Of a stretch of DNA of 64,000 bases, positions 8,833 through 18,491 are shown piece after piece. The position numbers and the translations under genes are program-made. How positions within the stretch are numbered: position 1 is the stretch's first letter; every line of letters begins with the position of its first letter. Source of the DNA: JABFSA01 sp963827515 (GTDB lineage Bacteria > Acidobacteriota > Vicinamibacteria > Vicinamibacterales > UBA2999). The notes under the pieces were generated by a model. That model did no database searches, was not told where the DNA came from, and saw only the letters and a program-made list of their open reading frames with translations. Where the stretch lies: contig CAWHBF010000017.1 of NCBI GenBank assembly GCA_963827515.1, positions 1-64,000 of the forward strand, given 5' to 3'.

Positions 8833-10302
8833 TCACGGGGACTGCTTCGCCATGCTCCAGACGTGCATGACGGCGTAGCTCCGCCAGGGACGCCAGGACT
8901 GCGACAACGCCTCCGCTTCCTTCGCGGTCACGCCGCCGAGGTTGTTGCGCACCGCAATGTCTTCCTTGGGAAAGGCGTCGGGCCAGTGCAGCGCGCGCAT
9001 GGCGATGTAGTGCGCCGTCCACTGGCCGATCCCTGGCAGCTCGGCCAGCCGCCTGATTGAGTCGTCGGGATTGTGATGCACGCCTCCATCGAGTGAGAGC
9101 CCGCGCGATCCTTGCGCTGCCGCCAACGCGATGATGCTCCTGCAGCGCGCGGCGATGATGCCGTGTCGAGCGATGTCATCGACGCTGGCCGCGGCGACCC
9201 TGGACGGTACGGGTGTCAGGCGGCTCAACTCCGCAAACGGCGTCACGATGGGTTCACCAAATGCTTCGACGAACCGGCAGGCGATGGTGGTGGCGGCCTT
9301 CACCGTGACCTGCTGACCCAGGATCGCTCGAAGGCCCATCTCGAATCCGTTGAAGGCGCCCGGCACTCGCATACCGGGGTTTGCCTTGACCGCCGCCGCC
9401 AGACGCGCATCCCTGCTCAGGTGCTTTGCGATCAAATCGGGACGCGCGTTGAGATCGAACAGGGCCCGAACTCGCCTGAGCAGCGCCGGCAGCACCGGGG
9501 TCAGGCTGTGCGTGAACTCGACGTTCAACGCGTGCTTCGCTTTGGCGTGCGTCACCGTGATCCAGCCCTTCGCCTCTCCCAACTGCACGGTCCGGGTATA
9601 CGAACTGTCCGTCACCAGTTCGATCCCCTTGAGCGCGCGCGCGGCCAGGAAGGCAAGGATGCCGTTCCAGTCGTACGGCGGACGATACGAAAGTTGAAGC
9701 GTCGATATCTGGGTCGCGGCAATCACGGCCGCGCCTTCAGTGGCCTTCCTCCGGAGGTGTGTCGGGGGCATTCCATAGCGCCGGTTGAACGCGTCGTTGA
9801 ACCGGCGCAGGCTCGAGAATCCGCTGGCGAAGGCGACCTCGGTGATGGGTAGCGTGGTTTCAGTCAAGAGCTGTTTCGAAAGCAACAACCGGCGGGTCAG
9901 CAACAGCTGGATCGGCGGTACCCCTAACTCCCTGTGGACAATGCGACGAATCTGCCGCGAGCTCAGTTCGAATTGGCCCGCGATCTCCTCCAGCCCCGCT
10001 TCCTCGTCGAGGTGACCTTCCTCGAGACGTTGAACGATGAGCTGCGCGATCCGTTGGGCATCGTCCATCGGCGCGCTTCCCGGCGCCAGCTCCGGGCGAC
10101 AGCGCAGGCAAGGCCGGAAGCCGGCCTGCTCCGCTTCCTGCGGCGTGTCAAAGAAACGGCAGTTGGCCTCCTTCGGCGTCTTCGCGGGACACACCGGACG
10201 GCAGTAAACGTCAGTCGACGTCACGCCAACGAAAAAGACGCCGTCGAATCGCGAATCGCGCGCGCTCAGAGCGTTGTAGAGGCGGCGGCCATCCTGGTCC
10301 AT
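8833..10302 (-). CDS. AdaA-AlkA fusion: methylphosphotriester sensor/regulator plus 3-methyladenine DNA glycosylase
   Basis: A 489-residue fusion. Residues 1-75 form the Ada zinc domain with cysteines at 34, 38, 65 and 68 (DVYCRPVC and FRPCLRC), where a Cys accepts a methyl from DNA phosphotriesters. Residues 85-190 form an AraC-type helix-turn-helix (LSSRQIRRIVHRELG; ITEVAFASGFSSLRRFNDAF). The rest is AlkA: an N-terminal domain, then the HhH-GPD core with LPGIGQWTAHYIAMRA and the catalytic Asp in KEDIAV. It excises alkylated bases and probably activates the adaptive response. The missing Ogt domain is encoded by the divergent gene at 10454. Confidence 0.93.
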   Translation of the reverse strand: MDQDGRRLYNALSARDSRFDGVFFVGVTSTDVYCRPVCPAKTPKEANCRFFDTPQEAEQAGFRPCLRCRPELAPGSAPMDDAQRIAQLIVQRLEEGHLDEEAGLEEIAGQFELSSRQIRRIVHRELGVPPIQLLLTRRLLLSKQLLTETTLPITEVAFASGFSSLRRFNDAFNRRYGMPPTHLRRKATEGAAVIAATQISTLQLSYRPPYDWNGILAFLAARALKGIELVTDSSYTRTVQLGEAKGWITVTHAKAKHALNVEFTHSLTPVLPALLRRVRALFDLNARPDLIAKHLSRDARLAAAVKANPGMRVPGAFNGFEMGLRAILGQQVTVKAATTIACRFVEAFGEPIVTPFAELSRLTPVPSRVAAASVDDIARHGIIAARCRSIIALAAAQGSRGLSLDGGVHHNPDDSIRRLAELPGIGQWTAHYIAMRALHWPDAFPKEDIAVRNNLGGVTAKEAEALSQSWRPWRSYAVMHVWSMAKQSP

Positions 10303-10453
10303 CGACCCACCATACGGTGCCAGACGCTACGAATCTAGCCATTTTCGGTCATCGCAGTCGTTTCTACTCAGACGTCCGAAAACGGCGAGCAGCAACTCAG
10401 GTGGAGCCCCTACCATCGACGAGACAGGCGAGAATTACGGGAGAACAGCAGCC

Positions 10454-10993
10454 ATGCGAGATCAAGTACAGAAGCGTCACGTTCACAAGTTCGTGGACTC
10501 CCCCATCGGGACACTCACGCTGGTAGCGACCGACGAGGGTCTCGCCGCGATTCTGTGGCACAACGACCGCCCTCGCCGCGTGCCGTTGGACGTCGGCGCC
10601 GAGGATACCGGGCATCCCGTGCTCGTCGAGACCGAACGCCAGCTCCAGGAATACTTCGCGGGGCACCGGAAGGAGTTCGCGCTGAAGCTGGACGTGATCG
10701 GTACGGACTTTCAACGCAAGGTGTGGGACGCGTTGCGCACGATCCCGTTCGGAGAAACGCGGTCCTACGCACAGATCGCGACGCAGATCGGGCACCCGGC
10801 TGCGGTGCGCGCCGTCGGCGCTGCCAACGGCAGGAACCCCGTCTCGATCGTGACGCCGTGTCATCGGGTCATCGGATCGATGGGTCAGCTCACGGGATTC
10901 GCTGCGGGGCTTGATATCAAGGCGCATCTGCTGGCGTTGGAAGGAGCCTCGCCGGTATCGGCTCGCACCGGCATGTTACGCTTCCACGAGTGA
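10454..10993 (+). CDS. ogt: methylated-DNA-[protein]-cysteine S-methyltransferase
   Basis: A 179-residue O6-alkylguanine repair protein. The suicidal Cys136 lies in the invariant PCHRV motif. Upstream are DFQRKVWDALRTIPFGETRSYAQIA and the helix-turn-helix VRAVGAANGRNP that flips the base. GGGAGAA precedes the ATG. Divergent from the AdaA-AlkA gene across about 150 bases, so a shared alkylation-induced control is likely; no Ada box was identified by eye. Confidence 0.93.
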   Translation: MRDQVQKRHVHKFVDSPIGTLTLVATDEGLAAILWHNDRPRRVPLDVGAEDTGHPVLVETERQLQEYFAGHRKEFALKLDVIGTDFQRKVWDALRTIPFGETRSYAQIATQIGHPAAVRAVGAANGRNPVSIVTPCHRVIGSMGQLTGFAAGLDIKAHLLALEGASPVSARTGMLRFHE

Positions 10994-11083
10994 GTCGCCT
11001 TTCGATCGCGACGACCCGTCATGGTCATGAACCCGCCGTTGGGCGCCCTGCCGTCATGCAACGCCGAGCGAACCCGCGACCGT

Positions 11084-11102
11084 CTAGGTGAGTGACACCT
11101 AG
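11084..11102. promoter_or_regulatory. dyad upstream of sthA
   Basis: CTAGGTG-AGTGA-CACCTAG is a perfect inverted repeat (7-base arms, 5-base spacer) about 116 bases before the sthA start. It may be an operator for a dimeric regulator. It could also end transcription of ogt, although there is no T-run. Confidence 0.3.
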
Positions 11103-11218
11103 AGGGATGTCGCGCGTCAACGGTTCATGCCCGCTCACCGCCACGCCGGGCACGCCTTCCCGCACACACACCACATTGGCGCCTTGATCCGCCTGGCATC
11201 CAGCGGAACCGAGCCGCA

Positions 11219-12631
11219 ATGAAAGAAACCGCCCGCATGGACAAAGAACACGATTTAGTAGTCATCGGCACCGGCCCCGGAGGAGAAGGGGCCGCGATGC
11301 AGGCGGCAAAGCAGGGCAAGTCCGTCGTTGCGGTGGAACGCATGCCGCAGATCGGCGGAGCGTGCACACATCTGGGCACGATTCCGAGCAAGTCGCTGCG
11401 ACACGCGATCTTTCAGATGACCGAAGCGAACAACAATCCGTTGTTCCGCTCAGCCGGCCTCGCGGTGAATCTAGAGTTCCGGGACTTGCGGAAGGCGGCG
11501 AAGTCGGTCATCGACCGACAGGTCGAAATGCGACGCGGTTTCTACGAACGCAACGACATCCCGGCCGTGTTCGGACGCGCCAGGTTCGTGGACTCGCACG
11601 TGATCGAAGTCGAGGACGATGGCGGTATACGCCAGCGCCTGCGGGCGAAAGCCTTCGTCATCGCCACAGGATCCCGGCCGTATCGCCCGCAGGACATCGA
11701 CTTCGATCACCCACGTATTTTCGACAGCGACACCATCCTGAACCTGGATCGATCGCCACACGCCATCACGATCTACGGTGCAGGGGTCGTGGGCTGCGAA
11801 TACACGTCGATGTTTCGCAACCTGGAATGCAAAGTGAACCTCGTCAATACGCGGTCCAAGTTGCTCGAGTTCCTGGACGACGAGATCATCGACGCGCTGA
11901 GCTATCACATGCGCGAACGCGGTGTCCTGATTCGCCACAACGAAGTCTACGAGAAGATCACCGGCATGGACGACGGTGTCGTTCTGGCGCTGAAGTCGGG
12001 GAAACAGCTCAAGACGGACGTTCTGCTCTGGGCCAACGGCCGCACCGGCAACACGGACGATCTGGGGCTGGAGACGCTCGGGCTCGTACCGAATCAGCGC
12101 GGGCAGCTCGACGTGAACGAGGATTTTCAAACGTCGCTCCCGCACATCTACGCGGTAGGGGACGTGATTGGTTTCCCGGCGTTGGCCAGCGCGGCATACG
12201 TGCAGGGCCGCTACGCCGCCAGCCACTGCCTGCACGGCAAGGCTGAAAAGTCACTGGTGCGCGATATCCCCACTGGCATCTACACCAGCCCCGAGATCAG
12301 TTCGCTAGGACGGACCGAACGCGAGCTCACGGCGGAGAAAGTGCCCTACGAGATCGGTCACGCGCAGTTCAAGAGCCTGGCCCGCGCGCAGATCACCGGG
12401 CAGACGGTGGGAATGCTCAAGCTGCTCTTCCATCGAGAAACACTGGAGATTCTCGGCGTGCACAGCTTCGGCGCCAACTCGGCCGAAATCATCCATATCG
12501 GCCAGGCGATCATGGCGCAGAAGGGCGCGTCGAACTCGCTCCTGTACTTCATCAACACGACGTTCAACTATCCGACGATGGCGGAGGCGTATCGAGTGGC
12601 GGCACTGAACGGTTACAACCGCCTGTTCTAG
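11219..12631 (+). CDS. sthA: soluble pyridine nucleotide transhydrogenase (Si-specific)
   Basis: A 470-residue flavoprotein. The FAD loop is VVIGTGPGGEGAAMQA. The active-site segment is GGACTHLGTIPSKSLRH: like E. coli SthA it lacks the two-Cys redox pair of lipoamide dehydrogenase. A NAD(P) loop (IYGAGVVGCEY) and an FAD-binding AVGDVIGFPALASAAY follow, then the dimerisation domain ending with TFNYPTMAEAYRVAALNG. It transfers hydride between NADPH and NAD+. The gene converges on zwf, which makes NADPH, so the pair can balance the NADPH pool. A second ATG at 11237 is also possible. Confidence 0.92.
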   Translation: MKETARMDKEHDLVVIGTGPGGEGAAMQAAKQGKSVVAVERMPQIGGACTHLGTIPSKSLRHAIFQMTEANNNPLFRSAGLAVNLEFRDLRKAAKSVIDRQVEMRRGFYERNDIPAVFGRARFVDSHVIEVEDDGGIRQRLRAKAFVIATGSRPYRPQDIDFDHPRIFDSDTILNLDRSPHAITIYGAGVVGCEYTSMFRNLECKVNLVNTRSKLLEFLDDEIIDALSYHMRERGVLIRHNEVYEKITGMDDGVVLALKSGKQLKTDVLLWANGRTGNTDDLGLETLGLVPNQRGQLDVNEDFQTSLPHIYAVGDVIGFPALASAAYVQGRYAASHCLHGKAEKSLVRDIPTGIYTSPEISSLGRTERELTAEKVPYEIGHAQFKSLARAQITGQTVGMLKLLFHRETLEILGVHSFGANSAEIIHIGQAIMAQKGASNSLLYFINTTFNYPTMAEAYRVAALNGYNRLF

Positions 12632-12655
12632 TCACGCGCCCAGAGACGACGCAAC

Positions 12656-14045
12656 TCATTCCGGCGTGTTCCAGCCGCCGACTTCAGCCACGAGCCGATC
12701 GGCTTCTCGAGGTCCCCAGGTTCCCGGTTCGTACTGGTACGGCGGATGCGGATCGCGTATGAGCGGATCCACGATCGCCCAGGCTGCTTCCACTGCGTCC
12801 TGACGAGCGAACAGCGTGGCGTCGCCTTCCATCGCATCGCCGAGCAGGCGCTCGTACGCATCCATCTCTCCGCCTTTGCCCTGCTCGGGCCCCTCGACAA
12901 GGCTGAGTTCGAGGGGATCGCCCACCATCTCCTCGCCGGGACGCTTCACTCTGGCCCCGAGCGCGATCGCCACCTGCGGGCTCAAGCGAAACCGCACGTA
13001 GTTGCCCGCCGCAGGCGCCGGCTCCTTGAACACCACCGGCGGCGGCGTCTTGAACTCCACCCTCACTTCCGCACACGTCATCTTGAGGCGCTTGCCCGCG
13101 CGCACGTAGAACGGCACGCCTTCCCAGCGCCACGAGTCGATGTGGAGACGGATCGCCGCGTAGGTCGGTACCTTCGAGTCCTTGGCGACGTCCGGCTCGT
13201 CCCGATACCCACGGGTCCTGACCGGAAATCAGCCGTTCGGTATTCAACGGGCGAATCGTCCGGAGCACGGTGGCTTGCTCGTCACGGACGGCCTCTGGGT
13301 ACATCGATGACGGCGCCTCCATGGCGAGGTAGGTCACGATCTGGAGCAGGTGGTTCTGAATCACGTCGCGAATCACACCCGTCTCCTCGTACAGCTTGCC
13401 CCGGCCGCTCACGCCGAACTCCTCGGCCATCGTGATCTGCACGTTCTCGACGTAGCGACGGTTCCAGATCGGATCGAGGAACGCATTTGCGAACCGGAAG
13501 TACAGGATGTTCTGGACGGCCTCTTTCCCAAGATAGTGGTCGATTCGAAAAATGGAACGCTCGGGAAACGTCTTGAGCAGCAACTGATTCAGCGCGCGGG
13601 CCGACTCGAGGCTCCGGCCGAACGGTTTCTCGACGACGACGCGGGCGTCGTCGCAGCAGCCTGCACCGGCCAGTTGCTCCACCACGGTCGGGAACATGCT
13701 GGGAGGAATCGCGAAGTAGTGCGTGGGACGCGTTGCCTGCTGGAGCTCGGCTCGCACACGGCGAAACGTCTCGGGATCGCGGTAGTCACCCTCCACATAG
13801 CGGAGTTGTGACTCCAGTCGTGTGAACGCCGCCGGATCGAGGCCCCCGTGTTCGGTCACGCTGGCCTTTGCCCGCTCCAGCAATTGGTCCCGGTTCCATC
13901 CAGAGCGTGCCACACCGATGACGGGAAAGTTGAGGTTGCCGCGCCTGGCCGTCGCCTGCAACGCAGGGAAGATCTTCTTGTACGCCAGGTCGCCGGTGAC
14001 GCCGAAGAGCACGAGCGCATCGGAGGGCGGATGCGGACCGTTCAT
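12656..14045 (-). CDS. zwf: glucose-6-phosphate 1-dehydrogenase (one frameshift)
   Basis: Starts at 14045 with GGAGAA upstream. The N-terminal half shows ALVLFGVTGDLAYKKIFPAL (NADP loop), VVVEKPFGRSL and the catalytic FRIDHYLGKEAVQN. The frame breaks near 13217; deleting one G gives TRGYRDEPDVAKDS and then VPFYVRAGKRLK, a family hallmark, through to the stop at 12656. Together about 460 residues, a normal length. It oxidises glucose-6-phosphate in the first step of the pentose phosphate pathway. The single break is more likely sequence error than decay because both halves are well conserved. Confidence 0.85.
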
Positions 14046-14208
14046 TTCTTCTCCAGGTAGCCGAACGCGAACCGCATCGCCGCGAGCATGCGACCATGCT
14101 ACCGGAGATCCTCGAAGCCAAGACGTAACGCGCCCCGCCGGCACTGGAGGCGAGGGCGGCCCAGGCTCGGTTACGATACTTCCTCTGGCATCCAACACTT
14201 CTTCATCA

Positions 14209-16420
14209 CTGGCCCGTATCCCGGTCCTGCTCGCCCTTCTCGCGGCCTGCATGCTGGCAACGCCCGTCGGGGCCCAAACTCGGGAACGACGGGCGGTCAC
14301 TGCGTATCCCGTGACGATGCCGATCATGATCGACGGCAGTCTTGACGAGGCCTTCTATCGCACCGTCCAGCCCTCGTCCGACTTCATCCAGATCGAGCCG
14401 GAGGATGGCGCAGCCGGCCACCGAGAAAGACAGAGATGTGGGTCGGCTTCGATAGCGACACGCTGTACGTGGCGTTCCGGCTCTGGGAAAGCCGCATGGA
14501 CAGGGTCGTCGCGAAGGAGCTCCGTCGCGACACACCGCCATCTGGGGCGGAGACGATGTCGTGGTGTTCTACCTGGACACGTTCAACGACGGACGCAACG
14601 GCGTCCAGTTCGTCATCAACTCCATCGGCGGTCGAACCGACGGCCAGGCGTCCAACGACGGAGCCTACAGCGGCGACTACAACATGATCTGGGACGTCTC
14701 GACCGGCCGGTTCGACGGCGGCTGGATCGTGGAGACGGCGGTTCCCTTCAAGTCGCTGCGCTACCAGCCGGGCGCCGATCAGGTGTGGGGGATCAATGTC
14801 GTCCGCACGAACCGGTGGAAGAACGAGCTCTCCTTTCTGAATCCCGTGCCGAAAGAGCGCGGGCAGGCCGGCGTGCATTTCTCGTCTGTCGCCGGGTTGC
14901 TCCAGGGGATCGTCGCGCCGTCCGGGTCGGCGAACCTCGATTTGAAGCCGTATGCGATCTCCAACGCGACGGGCCAGACCGCGCCCGGCCGCGGCATCAG
15001 TAATGACCTGACAGCGGACGTCGGCGTGGACGCCAAGTACGGGCTCACGCAGAACCTTACCGCTGACCTGACTTACAACACCGACTTCGCGCAGGTCGAA
15101 GCGGATCAGCAGCAGGTCAACCTCACGCGGTTCAGTCTCTTCTTTCCCGAGAAGCGCGATTTCTTCCTCGAGAACCTGGGAATGTTCGCCTTCGGCGGCG
15201 CGTCGAACCAGGCCTCCGCGGAAAACGTGCCGATCCTTTTCTACAGCCGCCGCATCGGCCTCGAGAATGGTCAGGCGGTGCCGATTCGCGGCGGCGGGCG
15301 GCTGACGGGTCGCGTGGGCCGATACACGGTCGGCCTGATCAACATCCAGACCGGGGAAGACGAGACCACCGCCGCTCAGCCGACCAACTTCTCGGTCGTG
15401 CGCTTGAGGCGGGACATCCTGCGGCGCAGCAGCGTGGGACTGCTGATGACCGGACGTACTGCCAGCGGGGTTGGCCTACAGGACAACGTTGCGTACGGCG
15501 TCGATGGCACGTTCGGGTTCTTCCAGAACCTCACGATCAACACGTATTGGGCGAGGACCGAGGACCATCTGCCGACGACTCCCTCTGGCCATGGCGATCA
15601 CGCCAGCTACCGCGGGCAACTCGACTACAACGGAGACCGCTATGGGCTGCAACTGGAGCAGCTGGCCGTCGGCGACGCGTTCAATCCCGGCGTCGGCTAT
15701 CTCCGGCGGCCCGATATACGCCGCAGCTTCGGTCTCGCGCGGTTCTCACCGCGGCCGCAGCGCAACCGCGTGATCCGGAAGTACATCTGGACCGGGGCGA
15801 TCAACTACGTCGAGAACGGTGCGGGGCTGCTCGAAACGCGCGAGCGCGAGGGTGAGTTCGGCATCGACTTCCAGAACGCCGATCGGTTCACCGCTACCTA
15901 CACCGACACCTATGAATTCTTGCCGAGGCCGTTCCGAATCGCGAGCAACGTCACCCTGCCGGTAGGCGGCTACGATTTCAACACCGTCCGCCTGGCGTTC
16001 AACCGCGCCAACCGTCAGCGCATCGCGGGCAACCTCAGCTTCGAGACGGGCACGTTCTACAACGGCTACAAGACGGCGATCGGGCTCACCGCCGGACGAG
16101 TAAACTTCTCGCCGAGGTTTTCGGTCGAGCCGACGTATTCAGTCAACTGGGTCGAATTGACGCAGGGGGAATTCACGTCGCAGCTCTTCGGTTCGCGGGT
16201 GACGTTCACCGCCACACCGTTCATGTTCACGAGCGCGCTCGTGCAGTACAACTCCGAGACGCACTCGGTTTCGACCAACGTCCGCTTCCGCTGGGAGTAC
16301 CGTCCTGGCAGTGAGTTCTTCGTCGTCTACAATGACGAACGTGACACGTACGCCCGCGCGTTTCCCGACCTCACGAACCGCGCGTTCATCGTCAAAATCA
16401 ATCGCCTGTTCCGGTTCTAA
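14209..16420 (+). CDS. DUF5916 outer-membrane-type protein with N-terminal CBM9-like domain (two frameshifts)
   Basis: Reading through breaks near 14425 and 14545 gives one protein of about 730 residues. It has a signal peptide ending VGAQT, a carbohydrate-binding family 9-like segment (MIDGSLDEAFY, FDSDTLYVAFRLWES, DGGWIVETAVPFKSLRY), then a long beta-rich part with FSLFFPEKRDFFLENLGMF and a C-terminal aromatic residue (INRLFRF), as in membrane barrels. The family is common in Acidobacteriota and Bacteroidota and has no proven function. No ATG lies at the expected start; 14209 is an estimate and the true start may be masked by another indel. Confidence 0.72.
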
Positions 16421-16460
16421 ACAGGAACGTGTGGATCAAGTGTCAAAGATCGTTCCAACA

Positions 16461-16524
16461 GGCCACAGAGTCACAGAGACACAGAATATTTTGCTTCTCT
16501 CTGTGACTCCGTGTCTCTGTGGCC
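16461..16524. repeat. 64-base imperfect inverted repeat
   Basis: GGCCACAGAGTCACAGAGAC at the left pairs with GTGTCTCTGTGGCC and the preceding bases at the right, with three mismatches over roughly 27-base arms and an AT-rich loop. It lies 40 bases after the DUF5916 stop and directly before the VanZ-like gene. Elements built from ACAGAG-type units recur between genes in many bacterial genomes. Here it may be a REP-like palindrome acting as a transcript end. Only one copy was found in this window. Confidence 0.7.
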
Positions 16525-16563
16525 CAGTATAGCGGGAGGGCTCAGTCGCCAGCCGGCGCGTTC

Positions 16564-17919
16564 ATGTCCCCAGGGTTTCCTTCCCGCCGCACCTTCGCGT
16601 GGTTGGCCGTGGTCACCGTGGCCTTCGCGCTCTACGTCAGTCTGCTCCCGTTCCGGCTGCAGGCGGTCCCGCTCGATGCGGCCTGGGATGACTTCCTGCT
16701 CGCGATGTCGTCGTGGCCGCAGCGCGTGCCGCGAGTGAACTTCCTGGCCAACGTCCTTCTCTTCGTGCCGGTCGGGTTCGGGCTCTGCGGAGCGTTGCGA
16801 GCCGACCGCGAGCCGCGGCTCACGCTGCGGGCGCTGCTCGTCGTTCTCTGCGCAAGCGTCGCTGCGAGCCTGGCGGCGGAGTTTCTGCAAGAGTTCGCGC
16901 CGCGGCGCGTAGTCTCCGCTTCCGACGTCCTGGCGCAGACAACTGGCTGCTGGGTTGGAATCGCGGCGTGGCTCGGCGTCGGGCCCGAACTCATTCACTG
17001 GATTCGCGAGACGCGTCGACATACGCACCACGACCGGGTCACGCGAGCGCTCGTGGCGTACGCCGCCTTCTGGGCCTTCGCCAACCTGGCCCCGTTTGAC
17101 ATTACGCTCAACGTCGATCGACTGGCCAACCGCTGGCGCGACGGCGAGATCGTGCTGATTCCATTTGCATCGAATCTCCCGCTGGCGCGCCTCTGGTGGG
17201 ATGCGGTCGTGACAGCGGTCAGCGCCGTCCCCTTGGGAGCGCTTCTGTTGGTGGGTTGGCAGCCCCGCGATCAGCGCCGGAGCGTGGCGGCTGTGATGGG
17301 GATCGGCGTGACCGCGCTCGTGGCGCTGGAGATCGCGCAGATCTTCATCCGGTCGCACGGATCCGACATGACCGACGTCGTGTGCGGCGCCGTCGGCGTC
17401 GCGCTCGGCGTGTTGGTGGGTGTGCGGACGTTCGACCGAAGGCTGGACGCGCCCGCCGGCGACACGTTCGCGCGGTGGGCGTGGATCGGCCTCGGGGCGT
17501 GGTGCCTGATGCTCGGCGCCTACCACTGGCAGCCCTTCGACTTCGTCGTGGACGAAAGCCTTGTTCGTCAGAAACTCGCACGCATATCGTTCATCCCCTT
17601 GGCGGGATACCGGTCGGGTTCAGACCTGAACGCCTTCAACACGCTTCTCGCCAAGATCGGTCTGGCAATCCCTTTCGGCGGCATCACGTCTTTCGCGTTG
17701 GGAGGTTTGGCAGGGCGGCCTATCCCTTTCGCCTTGGTGTGGGTCGGTCTCTCGGCGGCGGTGTTCGGTGCGATCGAACTCGGCCAGTTCTTTCTGCCCT
17801 CTCGGTTTCCAGATCCCTCCGACGTCTGGCTAGGCATTGCTGGAAGCGGACTCGGGATCTGGCTCGTCCGCTGGCTGCGCTCCGGTTACAAAGTCCGGCG
17901 GCCGCTGCAGGACCGCTAG
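16564..17919 (+). CDS. VanZ-like integral membrane protein
   Basis: About 451 residues with roughly nine hydrophobic segments. The duplicated VanZ pattern is visible: NFLANVLLFVPVGFGL followed by LAAEFLQEFAPRRVVSASDVL, then a second round (VALEIAQIFIRSHGSDMTDVV) and a third at the C-terminus (AIELGQFFLPSRFPDPSDVW). VanZ proteins give low-level teicoplanin resistance in enterococci; most homologues have no known role. The start at 16564 avoids the inverted repeat that a longer frame from 16519 would include. Confidence 0.85.
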   Translation: MSPGFPSRRTFAWLAVVTVAFALYVSLLPFRLQAVPLDAAWDDFLLAMSSWPQRVPRVNFLANVLLFVPVGFGLCGALRADREPRLTLRALLVVLCASVAASLAAEFLQEFAPRRVVSASDVLAQTTGCWVGIAAWLGVGPELIHWIRETRRHTHHDRVTRALVAYAAFWAFANLAPFDITLNVDRLANRWRDGEIVLIPFASNLPLARLWWDAVVTAVSAVPLGALLLVGWQPRDQRRSVAAVMGIGVTALVALEIAQIFIRSHGSDMTDVVCGAVGVALGVLVGVRTFDRRLDAPAGDTFARWAWIGLGAWCLMLGAYHWQPFDFVVDESLVRQKLARISFIPLAGYRSGSDLNAFNTLLAKIGLAIPFGGITSFALGGLAGRPIPFALVWVGLSAAVFGAIELGQFFLPSRFPDPSDVWLGIAGSGLGIWLVRWLRSGYKVRRPLQDR

Positions 17920-18141
17920 TCCAGGGACAGAACACCGATCACATTTCCGGCGATTGTGAGGCCACGCCATCACTTCCCGGAATGAAAGGAAAGGCCTGGA
18001 AGAATAGCCTTCTGGGGTCAGACTTCCGTGTCGCGTCGACGGCCGCCTGAGCCACCTAACCCACTGTCCCTACGCTACTTGTAGCCCGAATACCAACATT
18101 GAAATGCCTGGCCCAGACCTTGCCCCTCCCCAGGTAACCGG

Positions 18142-18372
18142 ATGACCGGTACCAAGACCATGAAGTCTCAAAGCACGGCATACGATCGACAGACGGCTGA
18201 TGCGGCCCTGCTGCTGGACGCCCCCAACCGGGAGGCACCCGATGTGTGCGATACCTCCCGCGCAATGTTCTCCTACGGCCTGATCCTGGTCGTGCCGGCG
18301 GCGCTGATTGCCGCGGCGTTCGTGCTTCTGACTCGTCTCACTCCTGTCCTGCCCACCCTACCCGGCTGGTGA
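18142..18372 (+). CDS. small hypothetical protein with one membrane segment
   Basis: A 76-residue frame preceded by CCCAGG about seven bases before the ATG. The first half is polar; residues 44-65 (FSYGLILVVPAALIAAAFVLL) form one clear transmembrane helix. No family was recognised. It stands alone between the VanZ-like gene and the M16 peptidase, with no convincing promoter, so it could be spurious. Confidence 0.35.
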   Translation: MTGTKTMKSQSTAYDRQTADAALLLDAPNREAPDVCDTSRAMFSYGLILVVPAALIAAAFVLLTRLTPVLPTLPGW

Positions 18373-18491
18373 CGTTCCTTTCGCCGCGCCCGTCGAACGG
18401 TCGCGGCGAGGCGCCGGCGGAAGTCGAGCAGCGGCCGCTAGAATAGGTACGGTCGCTTCCGACCGACTACGCAGCTGAGCAGGTGAGCTCT

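Noticed and set aside
12684..14327. 547-residue protein reaching upstream of zwf
   Set aside because: The part above 14045 has no G6PDH homology; ATG 14045 has a ribosome site. The C-terminal part is out of frame after the shift near 13217.
16461..16524. CRISPR repeat
   Set aside because: A single inverted repeat with no spaced direct repeats and no cas genes.
16471..17526. 351-codon minus-strand frame opposite the VanZ-like gene
   Set aside because: Rich in Arg/His/Gln with no domain; the plus strand encodes clear membrane helices.
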